Source: Aeromonas taiwanensis
GTDB taxonomy: Bacteria > Pseudomonadota > Gammaproteobacteria > Enterobacterales > Aeromonadaceae
DNA length: 64,000 bases
Direction of reading: 5' to 3'
NCBI RefSeq assembly: GCF_000820165.1
Contig: NZ_CDDD01000056.1
Span: 105,160 to 169,159, forward strand
A model generated the notes under the pieces. It was not told the origin of the DNA. It searched no databases and saw only the letters and a list, made by a program, of their open reading frames with translations. Shown here piece by piece: positions 19,596 to 29,372 of the stretch. Both the position numbers and the translations under genes were made by a program. Each line of letters starts with the position of its first letter. Within the stretch, counting starts at the first letter, position 1.

Positions 19596-20427
19596 CTTGC
19601 AGATTGCCATCCAACCGACCACCGACGTGGAGGCGCTGATCCTCGACTGGGCCGGTACCGTCATCGATTTCGGCTCCTTCGCCCCCACCTCCATCTTCGT
19701 CGAGGCCTTCGCCCGCGCCTATGACTTCCCCGTGACCCTGGATGAGGCGCGCCAGCCCATGGGGCTGGGCAAATGGGATCATATCGCGACGCTGGGCCGT
19801 CTGCCCTCGGTGGATGCCCGCTGGCAGGCCCGCTTCGGCCACCCCATGAGTCACGCCGAGGTGGACCACCTCTATCACACCTTTATGCCGCTGCAGATCG
19901 CCGCCGTGACCCGCTTCGCCGCCCCCATCCCGGGTGTGTTGCCGGTGCTGGATGGGCTGCGAGCACAAGGGCTGCGGATCGGCTCCTGTTCCGGTTATCC
20001 CCGTCCGGTAATGGAGGCGCTGGTGCCGGCGGCGGCCGCTCACGGCTATCACCCGGATCACTGGGTCGCCACCGATGACCTCAAGGCGGGCGGTCGCCCC
20101 GGCCCCTGGATGGCGCTGGCCAATGTGATTGAGCTGGGAATAAGCGCCGTGCATCGCTGCATCAAGGTGGATGATGCCGTGCCGGGCATCAGCGAAGGGT
20201 TGAACGCGGGCATGTGGACCGTGGGATTGTCGGTTTCCGGCAACGAGTTTGGCGCCACCTGGGAGGAGTTCGCCGCCATGAGCGACGCCGAAATCGCCGA
20301 GAGGCGCGCACCAGCGGAGGCCAAACTGCGGGCGGCGGGAGCGCATTACGTCATCGACACCCTGGCGGACATCGCCCCGGTCATCGCCGATATCAACCGC
20401 CGTCTGGCGGCAGGGGAGCGGCCCTGA
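19588..20427 (+). CDS. phnX: Phosphonoacetaldehyde hydrolase (phosphonatase)
   Basis: HAD-superfamily enzyme that splits the C-P bond of phosphonoacetaldehyde to acetaldehyde and phosphate. 279 residues from the ATG at 19588 (AGGA 8 bases upstream). The nucleophile motif is [11 protein letters not shown] near residue 20. The Schiff-base Lys of the cap domain is in [19 protein letters not shown] is HAD motif II, and [21 protein letters not shown] carries the acidic Mg site. It is the last gene of the phnW operon; a bidirectional terminator separates it from convergent pflB. Confidence 0.95.
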   Translation: MTDLQIAIQPTTDVEALILDWAGTVIDFGSFAPTSIFVEAFARAYDFPVTLDEARQPMGLGKWDHIATLGRLPSVDARWQARFGHPMSHAEVDHLYHTFMPLQIAAVTRFAAPIPGVLPVLDGLRAQGLRIGSCSGYPRPVMEALVPAAAAHGYHPDHWVATDDLKAGGRPGPWMALANVIELGISAVHRCIKVDDAVPGISEGLNAGMWTVGLSVSGNEFGATWEEFAAMSDAEIAERRAPAEAKLRAAGAHYVIDTLADIAPVIADINRRLAAGERP

Positions 20428-20501
20428 ACAAGGCGGGTGAGAGGAGGGGGGGACGACCTTGCCTGCAGGTTTTCAGGCCATGCTCCCTGACTATCAGGCA
20501 T

Positions 20502-20532
20502 AAAAAAACCGGCGCCCAGGCGCCGGTTTTTG
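20502..20532. terminator. Bidirectional terminator between phnX and pflB
   Basis: AAAACCGGCGCC / GGCGCCGGTTTT, A-run on one side and T-run on the other, so it can terminate both convergent transcripts. Confidence 0.88.
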
Positions 20533-20547
20533 TTCACCGAGACTCTA

Positions 20548-22830
20548 TTACAGAGAGGCGGTGAAGGTACGGGTGATGACGTCTTGCTGTTGCTCCTTGG
20601 TCAAGGAGTTGAAGCGAACGGCATAACCGGATACGCGGATGGTCAACTGCGGATATTTCTCCGGGTTTTCCATGGCGTCCAGCAGCATTTCACGGTTCAT
20701 CACGTTGACGTTCAGGTGCTGACCACCTTCCAGGTTGGCTTCGTGGTGGAAGTAACCATCCATCAGGCCAGCCAGGTTGGCTTTCTGGGCTTCCATGTCT
20801 TTGCCCAGGGCGTTCGGCACGATGGAGAAGGTATAGGAGATACCATCTTTGGCGTAGGCGAACGGCAGCTTGGCAACGGACGTCAGGGAAGCAACGGCAC
20901 CCTTCTGGTCACGACCGTGCATCGGGTTGGCGCCCGGGCCGAACGGCGCACCGGCGCGACGACCATCCGGGGTGTTACCGGTCTTCTTGCCGTACACCAC
21001 GTTGGAGGTGATGGTCAGCACGGACTGGGTAGCCACGGCGCCGCGGTAGGTGTTCAGCTTCTGAATCTTCTTCATGAAGCGCTCGACCAGGTCGCAGGCG
21101 ATGTCATCGACGCGAGCGTCGTTGTTACCGAACTGCGGGTACTCGCCTTCGATTTCGAAGTCGATGGAGACGCCATCGGCATCACGTACCGGCTTGACCT
21201 TGGCGTACTTGATGGCAGACAGGGAGTCAGCCGCAACAGACAGACCGGCGATGCCGCATGCCATGGTGCGATAGACGTCACGGTCGTGCAGCGCCATCAG
21301 GGAGGCTTCGTAGCTGTACTTGTCGTGCATGTAGTGGATGATGTTCAGGGCGGCGACGTACTGTTTGGCCAGCCAGTCCATGAAGTGATCCAGTCTGTCC
21401 ATCACGTCGTTGTAGTCGAGGTACTCGGAGGTGACCATTTCGGTTTTCGGACCGACCTGGATCTTGAGCTTCTCGTCCATACCGCCGTTGATGGCGTACA
21501 GCATGGTCTTGGCCAGGTTGGCACGGGCACCGAAGAACTGCATCTGTTTGCCGACGATCATCGGGGACACACAGCAAGCGATGGCGTAGTCATCGTTGTT
21601 GAAGTCCGGACGCATCAGGTCGTCGTTCTCGTACTGAACGGAAGAGGTCTCGATGGATACCTTGGCACAGTACTTCTTGAAACCGACCGGCAGCTTCTCA
21701 GACCACAGGATGGTCAGGTTCGGCTCAGGGGACGGGCCCATGGTGTACAGGGTGTTCAGCATACGGAAGCTGTTCTTGGTGACCAGAGTACGGCCATCAA
21801 CGCCCATACCGGCCAGGGTCTCGGTGGCCCACATCGGGTCGCCGGAGAACAGTGAATCGTATTCCGGGGTACGCAGGAAGCGAACCATGCGCAGCTTCAT
21901 GACCATGTGGTCCATCAGCTCCTGGGCTTCTTGCTCGGTGATCAGGCCTTTTTGCAGGTCACGCTCAATGTAGATGTCCAGGAAGCTGGAGGTACGACCG
22001 AAGGACATGGCCGCGCCGTTCTGGGACTTGACGGCCGCCAGGTAGGCGAAGTAGGTCCACTGTACGGCTTCTTTGGCGGTCTTGGCCGGTACGGAGATGT
22101 CGCAGCCATATTTGGCAGCCATCACCTTCATCTGGGCCAGGGCACGGTGCTGCTCGGAGATCTCTTCGCGCAGACGGATGGTGGCTTCCAGGTTGACACC
22201 GTTTTCCAGGTCAGCCTGCAGGGACTTGAACTGGGCCAGTTTGTCGGCCATCAGGAAGTCGATACCGTACAGGGCAACACGACGGTAGTCACCGATGATG
22301 CGGCCACGGCCGTAGGCATCCGGCAGACCGGTGATGACGCCGGACTTGCGGCAGTTCAGGATGTCTTTGGTGTAGACGTCGAACACGCCCTGGTTGTGAG
22401 TCTTGCGGTACTCGGTGAAGATCTTCTCGACCATGGGGTCAAGCTGGCGACCGTACACTTCGCAAGAGGTCTTGACCATCTTGATACCGCCATTGGCGAT
22501 GATGGCGCGCTTGAGCGGCTTGTCAGTCTGCAGACCAACGATTTGCTCCAGGCCCTGATCGATATAGCCAGCATCGTGAGCGGTAATGGTGGAGGGCAGG
22601 TCGGTATCAAAATCGACTGGCGCGTGAGTGCGGTTTTCGATCTTGATGCCTTCCATGACCTTGTCCCACAGCTTGGTGGTGGCTTCGGTCGCGCCAGCCA
22701 GGAAGGACTCGTCACCTTCATACGGGGTGTAGTTCTTCTGGATGAAGTCACGGGTGTTGACAGAGGTCTGCCATTCACCGGCTGCGAAGCCTTCCCATGC
22801 TTTTTGGAACTGTTCGTTAAGTTCTGCCAT
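20548..22830 (-). CDS. pflB: Formate C-acetyltransferase (pyruvate formate-lyase)
   Basis: Glycyl-radical enzyme of anaerobic metabolism: pyruvate plus CoA gives formate and acetyl-CoA. 760 residues from the ATG at 22830, the E. coli length. The adjacent catalytic cysteines are in AIACCVSPM and the radical Gly in RVSGYAVRF close to the C-terminus. I prefer 22830 over the in-frame ATG at 22836 because GAGAGG lies 8 bases before the former but only about 3 before the latter. It follows focA by 41 bases in one unit; the activating enzyme PflA is not in the window. Confidence 0.96.
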   Translation of the reverse strand: MAELNEQFQKAWEGFAAGEWQTSVNTRDFIQKNYTPYEGDESFLAGATEATTKLWDKVMEGIKIENRTHAPVDFDTDLPSTITAHDAGYIDQGLEQIVGLQTDKPLKRAIIANGGIKMVKTSCEVYGRQLDPMVEKIFTEYRKTHNQGVFDVYTKDILNCRKSGVITGLPDAYGRGRIIGDYRRVALYGIDFLMADKLAQFKSLQADLENGVNLEATIRLREEISEQHRALAQMKVMAAKYGCDISVPAKTAKEAVQWTYFAYLAAVKSQNGAAMSFGRTSSFLDIYIERDLQKGLITEQEAQELMDHMVMKLRMVRFLRTPEYDSLFSGDPMWATETLAGMGVDGRTLVTKNSFRMLNTLYTMGPSPEPNLTILWSEKLPVGFKKYCAKVSIETSSVQYENDDLMRPDFNNDDYAIACCVSPMIVGKQMQFFGARANLAKTMLYAINGGMDEKLKIQVGPKTEMVTSEYLDYNDVMDRLDHFMDWLAKQYVAALNIIHYMHDKYSYEASLMALHDRDVYRTMACGIAGLSVAADSLSAIKYAKVKPVRDADGVSIDFEIEGEYPQFGNNDARVDDIACDLVERFMKKIQKLNTYRGAVATQSVLTITSNVVYGKKTGNTPDGRRAGAPFGPGANPMHGRDQKGAVASLTSVAKLPFAYAKDGISYTFSIVPNALGKDMEAQKANLAGLMDGYFHHEANLEGGQHLNVNVMNREMLLDAMENPEKYPQLTIRVSGYAVRFNSLTKEQQQDVITRTFTASL

Positions 22831-22871
22831 TTTCATTACCTCTCAAGGTATTTATGTGTCTGCCGCCATCC

Positions 22872-23720
22872 TTAATGATGGCGACGGAAGATAAACCAGT
22901 AAGTCAGTCCTACCATGACGCCACCACCAATGATATTGCCAATGGTGACAGGGATCAGGTTGTGCAAGACGAAATTGGATACGGTCAGGTCGGCAAAGGT
23001 CGCCGGGTCCTGGCCGATGGCCTGCCAGAATTCCGGGCCCGCGACGCTGTGAATGGCGATACCGACCGGGATCATAAACATGTTTGCGATGCTGTGCTCG
23101 AAACCGGAGGCCACGAACATGGCGACGGGGAGCAGCATCACCATCACCTTGTCGGTGGCACTGCGGGCACCGAAGGCCATCCACACGGCGAGACACACCA
23201 TGAGGTTACAGAGGATGCCAAGGGCCACGGCTTCGAAGAAGGTGTGATGGATCTTGTGCTGGGCCACTTTCATGGCGTTCAGTCCCCACTGACCATCTGC
23301 CGCCATGTATTCCGCCGACATGATGATGAGGCCGACGATGATGAGCCCGCCGATGAGGTTGCCGAAGTAGACGAGTCCCCAGTTCTTGAGCAGCTGGGCC
23401 CAGCTGATGCGATTGGCCGCCTTGGCCACCAGGGTCAGGGTGGTGGAGGTGAACAGCTCGGCGCCGAGCAGCACACAGAGGATGAGGCCGAGGGAGAAGC
23501 AGAGACCACCGACCAGCTTGGCCATGCCCCAGGACATGCCGCTCGAGCCGGTAGTGACGGTGATGTAGAAGACGAAGGCGATGGCGATGAAGGCGCCTGC
23601 CGTGATGGCCAGAGGGATAGTCTTGTATGCGGGCTTGGTGGCCTTGGCATAGGTAATGTCTTCGGCCAGTGCGGCGATGGCTTCGGGCTTCAGACAATCA
23701 AAGGGAGATTCTGCTTTCAA
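22872..23720 (-). CDS. focA: Formate channel FocA
   Basis: Inner-membrane formate/nitrite transporter family protein, 282 residues, six predicted membrane spans. Family signatures include the N-terminal DCLKPEAI helix, GAELFTST after the second span, NLIGG, and GFEHSIANMFMIP in span five. It exports and re-imports the formate made by PflB, the next gene. AGGTAACGAG before the ATG is a plausible ribosome site. A class II FNR promoter upstream explains anaerobic induction. Confidence 0.95.
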   Translation of the reverse strand: MKAESPFDCLKPEAIAALAEDITYAKATKPAYKTIPLAITAGAFIAIAFVFYITVTTGSSGMSWGMAKLVGGLCFSLGLILCVLLGAELFTSTTLTLVAKAANRISWAQLLKNWGLVYFGNLIGGLIIVGLIIMSAEYMAADGQWGLNAMKVAQHKIHHTFFEAVALGILCNLMVCLAVWMAFGARSATDKVMVMLLPVAMFVASGFEHSIANMFMIPVGIAIHSVAGPEFWQAIGQDPATFADLTVSNFVLHNLIPVTIGNIIGGGVMVGLTYWFIFRRHH

Positions 23721-24059
23721 TTCTCGTTACCTGCATATTTTGCCTGTGGAAATCATAACAAAGGGGCAGATCCCCAAAATTGACACCGATCAAGAATTAC
23801 AGATTGTGAATGTAATTTTACTACAGGATTTTTTGCCATCCGGAAGCGTTTCTTTACACCAGGTTTCAGGTGAAACATAAATAAGTCTGTTATTAATTTC
23901 ATGATTTTTAAGAACTTATAAAGAGAACCCCTAAAAAAGTACCGGCAAGGCATCTTTGCGGCGGCGCTGCACCATGAGTGCCAAATTAACAACCCCCTAA
24001 GAGGTATTTTTTGTCTTTTATTTCATCTTTGTGGCTTGGCCAGCCAAAGCGTAGACCAT
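23721..24059. other. focA upstream regulatory region
   Basis: About 340 bases between the focA start and the ycaO terminator. It contains the FNR promoter described separately and several AT-rich tracts (23800-23830, 23880-23940, 24005-24040) that could hold ArcA or IHF sites. I see no coding sequence. Confidence 0.5.
23752..23793 (-). promoter_or_regulatory. Class II FNR-type promoter for focA-pflB
   Basis: TTGACACCGATCAA (23780-23793) matches the FNR consensus TTGATnnnnATCAA with one mismatch. Placing its centre at -41.5 puts +1 at 23745 and the -10 hexamer at 23757-23752, where the reverse strand reads TATGAT (5 of 6 to consensus). Such spacing is diagnostic of a class II FNR promoter. 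Confidence 0.78.
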
Positions 24060-24087
24060 AAAACAGAAGGGGCCATAAGGCCCCTTC
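24060..24087 (-). terminator. Intrinsic terminator after ycaO
   Basis: GAAGGGGCC (24066-24074), ATAA loop, GGCCCCTTC (24079-24087). On the reverse strand it is followed by TGTTTTATGG, 15 bases after the ycaO stop. Confidence 0.82.
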
Positions 24088-24101
24088 GTCACACTAGCAT
24101 A

Positions 24102-25862
24102 TCAGTTCCACGTATGGATTCGTTTGGCTTTTTGTAGCTTTTCGTAGGCCGCCAGCAGTTTCTGGTGCAGGGGGAACTGGGAGAGCGACAGATCGGCGGC
24201 TTCCAGACCGTGGAAGCGCGCTTCGCCGCGGGCGTTGGCCCAGGCCTGTGCCAGGGTCTCCTCCCCGAACATGCGGGCGAACACCGGACGGTATTGCTCT
24301 GGGTCGCGATCCTCGTCCAGGAAGAGCTCGACGCAAGCGCGCAGGGCGCGGTAGTACGCGGCGCGATCGGCCGGGAACACCGACTGGTTGAACTCCATGG
24401 TCCAGTCGATGAGATCAAGCGCGCTCTCCAGCTCGCCTGCGGCCAGGGCCAGCATGGCTTTGAGCTCACCGACCCGCAGGGTGTGCAGGGCGCTGCCCTT
24501 GGCGGCGGCGATGCCGAGCAGCTCGCGCACCCGGGTCCGCTCGTCGTGACCCTCTTCATCCAGCTGGTCGAACAGCGCCATGTACTGCTCTGCGTCCCAC
24601 TCCAGGGATGGCAGCGCCAGTATGGTCTCCCGCAGGTGGGCACCCATGGTGTTGTTGGCCAGCAGCAGATCTTCCACCGGGTAGATGTCGGACATACCGG
24701 GTACCAGGATACGGCAGGCGTAGACGCCCAGGTGCTCGTAGTCGGCGATGTAGACCGGCTGCTCCAGCTCGTGGAAGATGCCGATCAGGTGATCGAACTC
24801 CTCCTGGGAGGTACCGCGGAAGTCCCAGTCGGCAAATTCGAAGTCAGACTCCTGCTTGAACAGATCCCAGCTGATGAGGCCGGAGGAGTCGATGAAGTGG
24901 GTTTCCAGGTTGTGGTGATCCGCCACCTGCTCGTTGTCGAACGAGGGCGGGACGAACACGTCCAGATCCTTGAGGCTGCGCCCCTGCAGCAGCTCGGTGA
25001 CGGTGCGCTCGAAGGCCACTTCGAAGCGCGGGTGAGCGCCGAAGGAGGCAAAGCAGGTGCCGTTGCTCGGGTTGAGCAGCACCACGCAGATGACCGGATA
25101 GCGGCCGCCGAGGGAGGCATCGAAGCTGTAGATGGGGAAGCCTTCGGCCTCCAGCGCATCGATGGAGGCCTTGATGCCGGGGTAGCGGGCGATGACCTCG
25201 GTCGGGATCTCCGGCAGGCTGATGGCCTCGGCGATGATCTTGTTCTTCACGTGGCGCTCGAACACCTCGGACAGGCCCTGGGTGCGGGCTTCGGTGCGGG
25301 TGTTGCCGGCGCTCATGCCGTTGGAAACGTAGAGGTTGCCGACGATGTTCATCGGGATATAGACGGTCTGGTGGTCGGACTGGCGCTCGAAGGGCAGGGC
25401 GACGATGCCACGCTCCTCGTTGCCGGATTGCAGATCCACCAGCATGTCGGCGGTCACTTCACCGTCCGGGTTGTAGAACTTGCGGGTGAAGGAGTCGAGC
25501 AGACCGGCCGGCAGTTGATCCCCCTCGATGGGGAACCACTTCTCGTTCGGGTAGTGCACGAAGTCGCCATTCGCTACCTGCTCGCCCAGATAGAAGTCGG
25601 CGAAGAAGTAGTTGGTGGAGAGACGCTCGAAATATTCGCCAAGAGCGGAGGCGAGCGCCGCCTTCTTGCTGGCACCCTTGCCGTTGGTAAAGCAGAGGGC
25701 GCAATCCTTGTCCCGGATGTGCACGGACCAGACGTTCGGCACGGGGTTGAGCCAGGAGGCCTCTTCGATATCAAACCCCAGGGCTTGCAGCTTGGTCTGG
25801 AAGCGTTCGATGGAGTCTTCCAGCGCCGCGTCCTTGCCGGGAATAAAGGTGTGGTCGGTCAT
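24102..25862 (-). CDS. ycaO: YcaO, ATP-dependent cyclodehydratase-like protein
   Basis: 586 residues, the E. coli length. The N-terminal two-thirds is the YcaO domain (SALGEYFERLSTNYFF, MSAGNTRTEARTQGLSEVFERH, IPMNIVGNLYVSNG) that binds ATP and activates amide bonds. The C-terminal third is a tetratricopeptide-like helical domain (TRVRELLGIAAAKG, ELKAMLALAAGELESAL). In E. coli YcaO has been linked to RimO-dependent methylthiolation of ribosomal protein S12; no peptide substrate gene is here. The ATG at 25862 has AGGA upstream, better than the GTG one codon earlier. The ycaO-focA-pflB arrangement is as in E. coli. Confidence 0.95.
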   Translation of the reverse strand: MTDHTFIPGKDAALEDSIERFQTKLQALGFDIEEASWLNPVPNVWSVHIRDKDCALCFTNGKGASKKAALASALGEYFERLSTNYFFADFYLGEQVANGDFVHYPNEKWFPIEGDQLPAGLLDSFTRKFYNPDGEVTADMLVDLQSGNEERGIVALPFERQSDHQTVYIPMNIVGNLYVSNGMSAGNTRTEARTQGLSEVFERHVKNKIIAEAISLPEIPTEVIARYPGIKASIDALEAEGFPIYSFDASLGGRYPVICVVLLNPSNGTCFASFGAHPRFEVAFERTVTELLQGRSLKDLDVFVPPSFDNEQVADHHNLETHFIDSSGLISWDLFKQESDFEFADWDFRGTSQEEFDHLIGIFHELEQPVYIADYEHLGVYACRILVPGMSDIYPVEDLLLANNTMGAHLRETILALPSLEWDAEQYMALFDQLDEEGHDERTRVRELLGIAAAKGSALHTLRVGELKAMLALAAGELESALDLIDWTMEFNQSVFPADRAAYYRALRACVELFLDEDRDPEQYRPVFARMFGEETLAQAWANARGEARFHGLEAADLSLSQFPLHQKLLAAYEKLQKAKRIHTWN

Positions 25863-26217
25863 CACAATGTCCTGATTTTAATGGGCTCATGTTTGGTCGC
25901 AGATAATAGCATGAGTGACGGGGAAAGCGGCCAGGGCAATGCGGCGGCGCAGGTATTTGAAAAGACCCGGGGCCGGGATTCGGTCTTTGCAAAGAGAGGA
26001 GCATTTCGGGCAACTGGCGACGCGGGCGAGAAGGGCTGGGTATCAGTTTTGCTTAACCCCCTTAAGAGAATGTCGATGTCATTGTGCCAAGGCTTCTTCC
26101 ATCATGGCCCCTGCTCGATGAAGAGCGCGTGCCCAAGCCGGCTGTACGGCCTTTATCTGGCCTCTTCACCCCTCTTTATTACTGACATTGGTCATCCCTT
26201 GCTGACCGGGAGTAGTT
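25863..26217. other. 355-bp intergenic region, no gene recognised
   Basis: Divergent region between ycaO and the B3/4 gene. It must hold both promoters, but I could not fix convincing -35/-10 pairs. A short open frame here is only the end of an antisense shadow of ycaO and has no ribosome site. Confidence 0.4.
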
Positions 26218-26907
26218 ATGCCCTTCATGATCCCCCGTATTGACCCCGACATCGCCACCCTGGCTCCCGGTTTCAGAGCCCTCAGCATTCTGGTGGAGGC
26301 TGCCCCCGTGACGAACCCGCATGTGGGCGCCGAGGCGCTGGTACGGGCGTGCGGCACCGAGCCTGCGCCCTGGGCCCAGGCCCATCTGGCCGCATGGGGC
26401 GAGGTGTTCAAACGCTTTGGCGCCAAGCCACAGCGCACCCCCTGCTCGGCTGAGGCCCTTCGTAAACGGGTGCTGCGCGATGGCGCCATGCCCAGCATCG
26501 ACCCTGTGGTCGATCTCTACAATGCCGTCAGCATCGAGTACGCCATTCCCGTGGGTGGGGAAAATCTGACGGCCTATGAGGGCTCGCCTCGCCTGGTGAT
26601 CGCCGATGGCAGCGAGCTTTTTGACACCATAAAGGAAGGGGAGCCGGCCCACGAGGCGCCTGAACCTGGGGAAGTGGTGTGGCGGGACGACAGGGGGGTG
26701 ACCTGTCGCCGCTGGAACTGGCGTCAGGGGATCCGGACCCGGCTCAGCGTGGAGTGTACCCAGATGTGGTTCATTCTGGAGAGCTTGCCTTCCATGCCAC
26801 TGGCGGCGCTGCACGAGGCTGGTGATCGGCTGGTGGCGGGACTGTTGCAGATGATGCCGGAGGCCCGGATTGAGACGACCCTGATAGGGGCGTCTGACGG
26901 GGCATGA
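26218..26907 (+). CDS. B3/4 tRNA-synthetase-editing-like domain protein
   Basis: 229 residues. The central block (about 75-190) is a stand-alone B3/4 domain as found in the editing module of phenylalanyl-tRNA synthetase beta chains: RTPCSAEALRKRVLRDG, PVVDLYNAVSIEYAIPVGGE, EPGEVVWRDDRGVTCRRWNWRQG, and a Thr/Glu-rich strand. Free-standing homologues are common, and some may deacylate tRNA or bind amino-acid-like ligands; the substrate here is unknown. GGGAG lies about 5 bases before the ATG. It is monocistronic, followed by convergent gdx. Confidence 0.8.
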   Translation: MPFMIPRIDPDIATLAPGFRALSILVEAAPVTNPHVGAEALVRACGTEPAPWAQAHLAAWGEVFKRFGAKPQRTPCSAEALRKRVLRDGAMPSIDPVVDLYNAVSIEYAIPVGGENLTAYEGSPRLVIADGSELFDTIKEGEPAHEAPEPGEVVWRDDRGVTCRRWNWRQGIRTRLSVECTQMWFILESLPSMPLAALHEAGDRLVAGLLQMMPEARIETTLIGASDGA

Positions 26908-27045
26908 CGACATGCACGCTTGCCGCTGGCGTGCAAGAGCGAAGGATTGGAAAGCCGCGAGCGATCTTAAGGGATTTTCACGTCTTATTGGTTGTTTTGT
27001 CACTTGCCAGTCAGCAGGTCGTGGGCCGACCACTCAGGGAAGTGG

Positions 27046-27360
27046 CTAACCTATTACTTTCAACCCCAGGATGCCGCCGATGATCAGCAGCAGGCAGAGC
27101 ACCCGGGCCAGGGTGGCCGGTTCGTTGAACAGCCAGATCCCCATCAGCACGGTGCCGACCGCACCGATACCGGTCCAGACCGCGTAGGCGGTGCCAAGGG
27201 GCAGTTGCTTGACTGCCATGGCGAGCAGCAGCACGCTCACGGCCATGGCACTCAGGGTAAGCAGGGTGGGAAGGGGACGGCTGAAACCGTCGGTGTACTT
27301 GAGGCCGATGGCCCAGGCGACCTCGAACAGACCGGCCAACAGCAGGAGTAACCAGGACAT
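27046..27360 (-). CDS. gdx: Guanidinium exporter of the small multidrug resistance family
   Basis: 104 residues, four transmembrane helices. The SMR Glu is in [20 protein letters not shown], where the GLFEVxWA(I/V)GLK pattern marks the SugE/Gdx branch rather than EmrE-type polyspecific pumps. It works as an antiparallel dimer in the inner membrane, exchanging guanidinium for protons. The start at MSWLLLLL is preceded by GGAACC. A guanidine-II riboswitch lies 20-66 bases upstream, independently supporting the substrate. Also annotated sugE elsewhere. Confidence 0.92.
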   Translation of the reverse strand: MSWLLLLLAGLFEVAWAIGLKYTDGFSRPLPTLLTLSAMAVSVLLLAMAVKQLPLGTAYAVWTGIGAVGTVLMGIWLFNEPATLARVLCLLLIIGGILGLKVIG

Positions 27361-27379
27361 AGAGAAGGTTCCGCAGGAA

Positions 27380-27426
27380 GCAGGGTCGTCCCTGCACATC
27401 GGGAGTCCTTGAGGTCGTCCCCAAGG
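27380..27426 (-). ncRNA. Guanidine-II (mini-ykkC) riboswitch controlling gdx
   Basis: Read on the reverse strand there are two hairpins, each with the diagnostic ACGA tetraloop. The first is CCTTGGGG-ACGA-CCTCAAGG (27426-27407) and the second GCAGGG-ACGA-CCCTGC (27395-27380), 11 bases apart. Both stems pair fully apart from one G-T wobble. Paired stems with ACGR loops are the definition of this class. It ends 20 bases from the gdx ATG, so control of ribosome-site access is likely. Confidence 0.93.
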
Positions 27427-27695
27427 GGCAGGGGGCTGCCGAGTGGTCTCAATGATGCCCCAAGCCTATACGGGATGCCAGCCGCTTGCTCGGCCACACG
27501 CCAGGCTGGCGGATATTGCAACGAATGGCACAGAATATTGCGCAATTCGACTTGCACCGGCCGCCACAATCCGTAATGTGGACAGACACATTCTTCGCAA
27601 CCCATATATTGTGAACCCCTTGTAAATGGCGGCTGCCGGACAGGGGGGCGGGTGCAACACACGGTTTCTATAGCAGCTATCCAGGGTAGGACATT
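27427..27695. other. asd upstream region
   Basis: Holds the gdx and asd promoters, not resolved. CCGGCCGCCA (27557-27566) can pair with TGGCGGCTGCCGG (27627-27639) apart from a 3-base bulge, and CCACAAT/ATGTGG lies inside, so the asd leader may be structured. I found no lysine-riboswitch consensus. Confidence 0.35.
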
Positions 27696-28808
27696 ATGAA
27701 AAAAGTAGGTTTGGTCGGTTGGCGTGGCATGGTGGGTTCGGTCCTGATGAGCCGGATGCAGGAAGAGAAGGATTTCGCCCATATTCAACCCACCTTCTTC
27801 ACCACCTCCCAGGCCGGTGAGGCCGCCCCCAACTTCGGCGTCGATGCCGGCACCCTGCAGGATGCCTTCGACATCGAGGCGCTGGCCGCACAGGAGATCA
27901 TCATCACCGCCCAGGGTGGCGATTACACCAAAGATGTCTATCCGCGCCTGAAAGCCACCGGCTGGCAAGGCTACTGGATAGATGCGGCCTCCTCCCTGCG
28001 CATGGAGAAGGACGCGGTCATTATTCTGGATCCGGTCAACGGTGACGTCATCGAGCGGGCACTGAATGACGGCATCAAAACCTTCGTCGGCGGCAACTGC
28101 ACCGTCAGCCTGATGTTGCTGGCTCTGGGCGGCCTGTTCAAGGCCGATCTGGTGGAGTGGGTGAGCGTGGCCACCTATCAGGCCGCGTCCGGTGGCGGTG
28201 CGCGCCACATGCGCGAGCTGGTCACCCAGATGGGCATACTGCGCGATGAAGTGGCGGTGGAGCTGGCGGATCCCGCCTCTGCCATCCTCGACATCGAGCG
28301 CAAGATCACCGAGAAGACCCGCTCCGGCACCCTGCCGGTAGACAACTTCGGCGTGCCCCTGGCCGGTGGCCTGATCCCCTGGATCGACACCAAACTCGAC
28401 AATGGCCAGAGCCGTGAAGAGTGGAAGGGTCAGGCGGAGACCAACAAGATCCTTGGGCTAGAAAGCGCCGCCATTCCGGTGGATGGTCTGTGTGTGCGCA
28501 TCGGTGCCCTGCGCTGCCACAGCCAGGCCTTCACCATCAAGCTGAAAAAAGACGTGCCGCTCCCCGAAATCGAGGCCCTGCTGGCTGCCCACAATGACTG
28601 GGTCAAGGTGATCCCGAACGATCGCGACATCACCGCCCGCGAGCTGACCCCGGCGGCCGTCACCGGCACCCTCAGCATCCCGGTGGGGCGTCTGCGCAAG
28701 CTCAACATGGGTCCGGAGTACCTGGCCGCCTTCACCGTGGGTGACCAGCTGTTGTGGGGCGCAGCCGAGCCGCTGCGCCGCATGCTCAACATCCTGCTGG
28801 CCCGCTGA
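27696..28808 (+). CDS. asd: Aspartate-semialdehyde dehydrogenase
   Basis: NADPH-dependent reduction of aspartyl phosphate to aspartate semialdehyde, the branch point to lysine, diaminopimelate, threonine and methionine. 370 residues, Gram-negative type. The N-terminal cofactor motif is [14 protein letters not shown]; the catalytic Cys about 135 is in [20 protein letters not shown] and [13 protein letters not shown] are substrate-site blocks. It is monocistronic, with two terminators downstream. Confidence 0.96.
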   Translation: MKKVGLVGWRGMVGSVLMSRMQEEKDFAHIQPTFFTTSQAGEAAPNFGVDAGTLQDAFDIEALAAQEIIITAQGGDYTKDVYPRLKATGWQGYWIDAASSLRMEKDAVIILDPVNGDVIERALNDGIKTFVGGNCTVSLMLLALGGLFKADLVEWVSVATYQAASGGGARHMRELVTQMGILRDEVAVELADPASAILDIERKITEKTRSGTLPVDNFGVPLAGGLIPWIDTKLDNGQSREEWKGQAETNKILGLESAAIPVDGLCVRIGALRCHSQAFTIKLKKDVPLPEIEALLAAHNDWVKVIPNDRDITARELTPAAVTGTLSIPVGRLRKLNMGPEYLAAFTVGDQLLWGAAEPLRRMLNILLAR

Positions 28809-28824
28809 GCGCATATTGCGAAAG

Positions 28825-28853
28825 AACAGGGAAGGTCTGGCCTTCCCTGTTTT
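28825..28853 (+). terminator. Intrinsic terminator after asd
   Basis: AACAGGGAAGG / CCTTCCCTGTT, perfect 11-bp stem, 5-base loop, followed by TTGCGG. Confidence 0.75.
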
Positions 28854-28871
28854 GCGGTGAAGCAAACCCAA

Positions 28872-28906
28872 TAAAAAAACGGCATCCCTGCAGGATGCCG
28901 TTTTTT
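28872..28906. terminator. Bidirectional terminator between asd and cspD
   Basis: AAAAAAACGGCATCC and GGATGCCGTTTTTT with a CTGCAG-like centre. A-run and T-run on the two sides serve both asd and the convergent cspD. Confidence 0.88.
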
Positions 28907-28925
28907 AATTTATCCAGTCTGACTC

Positions 28926-29144
28926 TTACATGTTCTGTGCTTCGTTTGGCACGATGACAGAGGCATGATTTCCTTTCGGCCCCTGTTGCAGTTCAAAATT
29001 GACTGCCTGACCTGCTTTCAAGGTCTTGTAACCTTCCATTTGAATCGTGGAGTAGTGAGCGAAGATATCTTCACCACCGCCTTCCGGACAGATAAACCCA
29101 AATCCTTTTGCGTTGTTGAACCACTTGACTGTTCCGGTTGCCAT
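28926..29144 (-). CDS. cspD: Cold-shock-like protein CspD
   Basis: 72-residue OB-fold nucleic-acid-binding protein. RNP1 (KGFGFI) and RNP2 (DIFAHY) are intact. The C-terminus [13 protein letters not shown] is specific to CspD rather than CspA, and position next to clpS confirms it. In E. coli, CspD is a stationary-phase inhibitor of DNA replication. Divergent from clpS with a 228-base AT-rich control region. Confidence 0.93.
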   Translation of the reverse strand: MATGTVKWFNNAKGFGFICPEGGGEDIFAHYSTIQMEGYKTLKAGQAVNFELQQGPKGNHASVIVPNEAQNM

Positions 29145-29321
29145 ACATCTACATCCTTTTATTGATTACCCTGAAGTCGTTGAGTAACCTGCGCCGGCCT
29201 TATATAACTAGGGCATGACCCCATAGCAGACGGGCGCCGATTAGCAAGTAACCAATCTAGTCCAACTTTTAAGCGAGTCAAGAAGTTGTTAACAACCGAT
29301 GTGATCTGGTTAACAAGTCTA

Positions 29322-29350
29322 TTGACAATCGAGAACGAGACGGTAGTAAT
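29322..29350 (+). promoter_or_regulatory. Candidate sigma-70 promoter for clpS-clpA
   Basis: Consensus -35 TTGACA (29322-29327), 17-base spacer, -10 AGTAAT (29345-29350), predicted start about 29357, 16 bases before the clpS ATG. Confidence 0.5.
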
Positions 29351-29372
29351 CTAGAGGTACCAAAGCGCAATT

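Noticed and set aside
24165..26243. 692-codon forward open frame opposite ycaO
   Set aside because: Shadow of ycaO that runs on into the intergenic region; no domain can be recognised.
26911..26936. TGCACGC/GCGTGCA inverted repeat after the B3/4 gene
   Set aside because: Short stem, mixed loop and no T-run in either direction; not enough to call a terminator.
27427..27695. Lysine riboswitch before asd
   Set aside because: The conserved lysine-riboswitch core sequences are absent; only a loose long-range inverted repeat is present.
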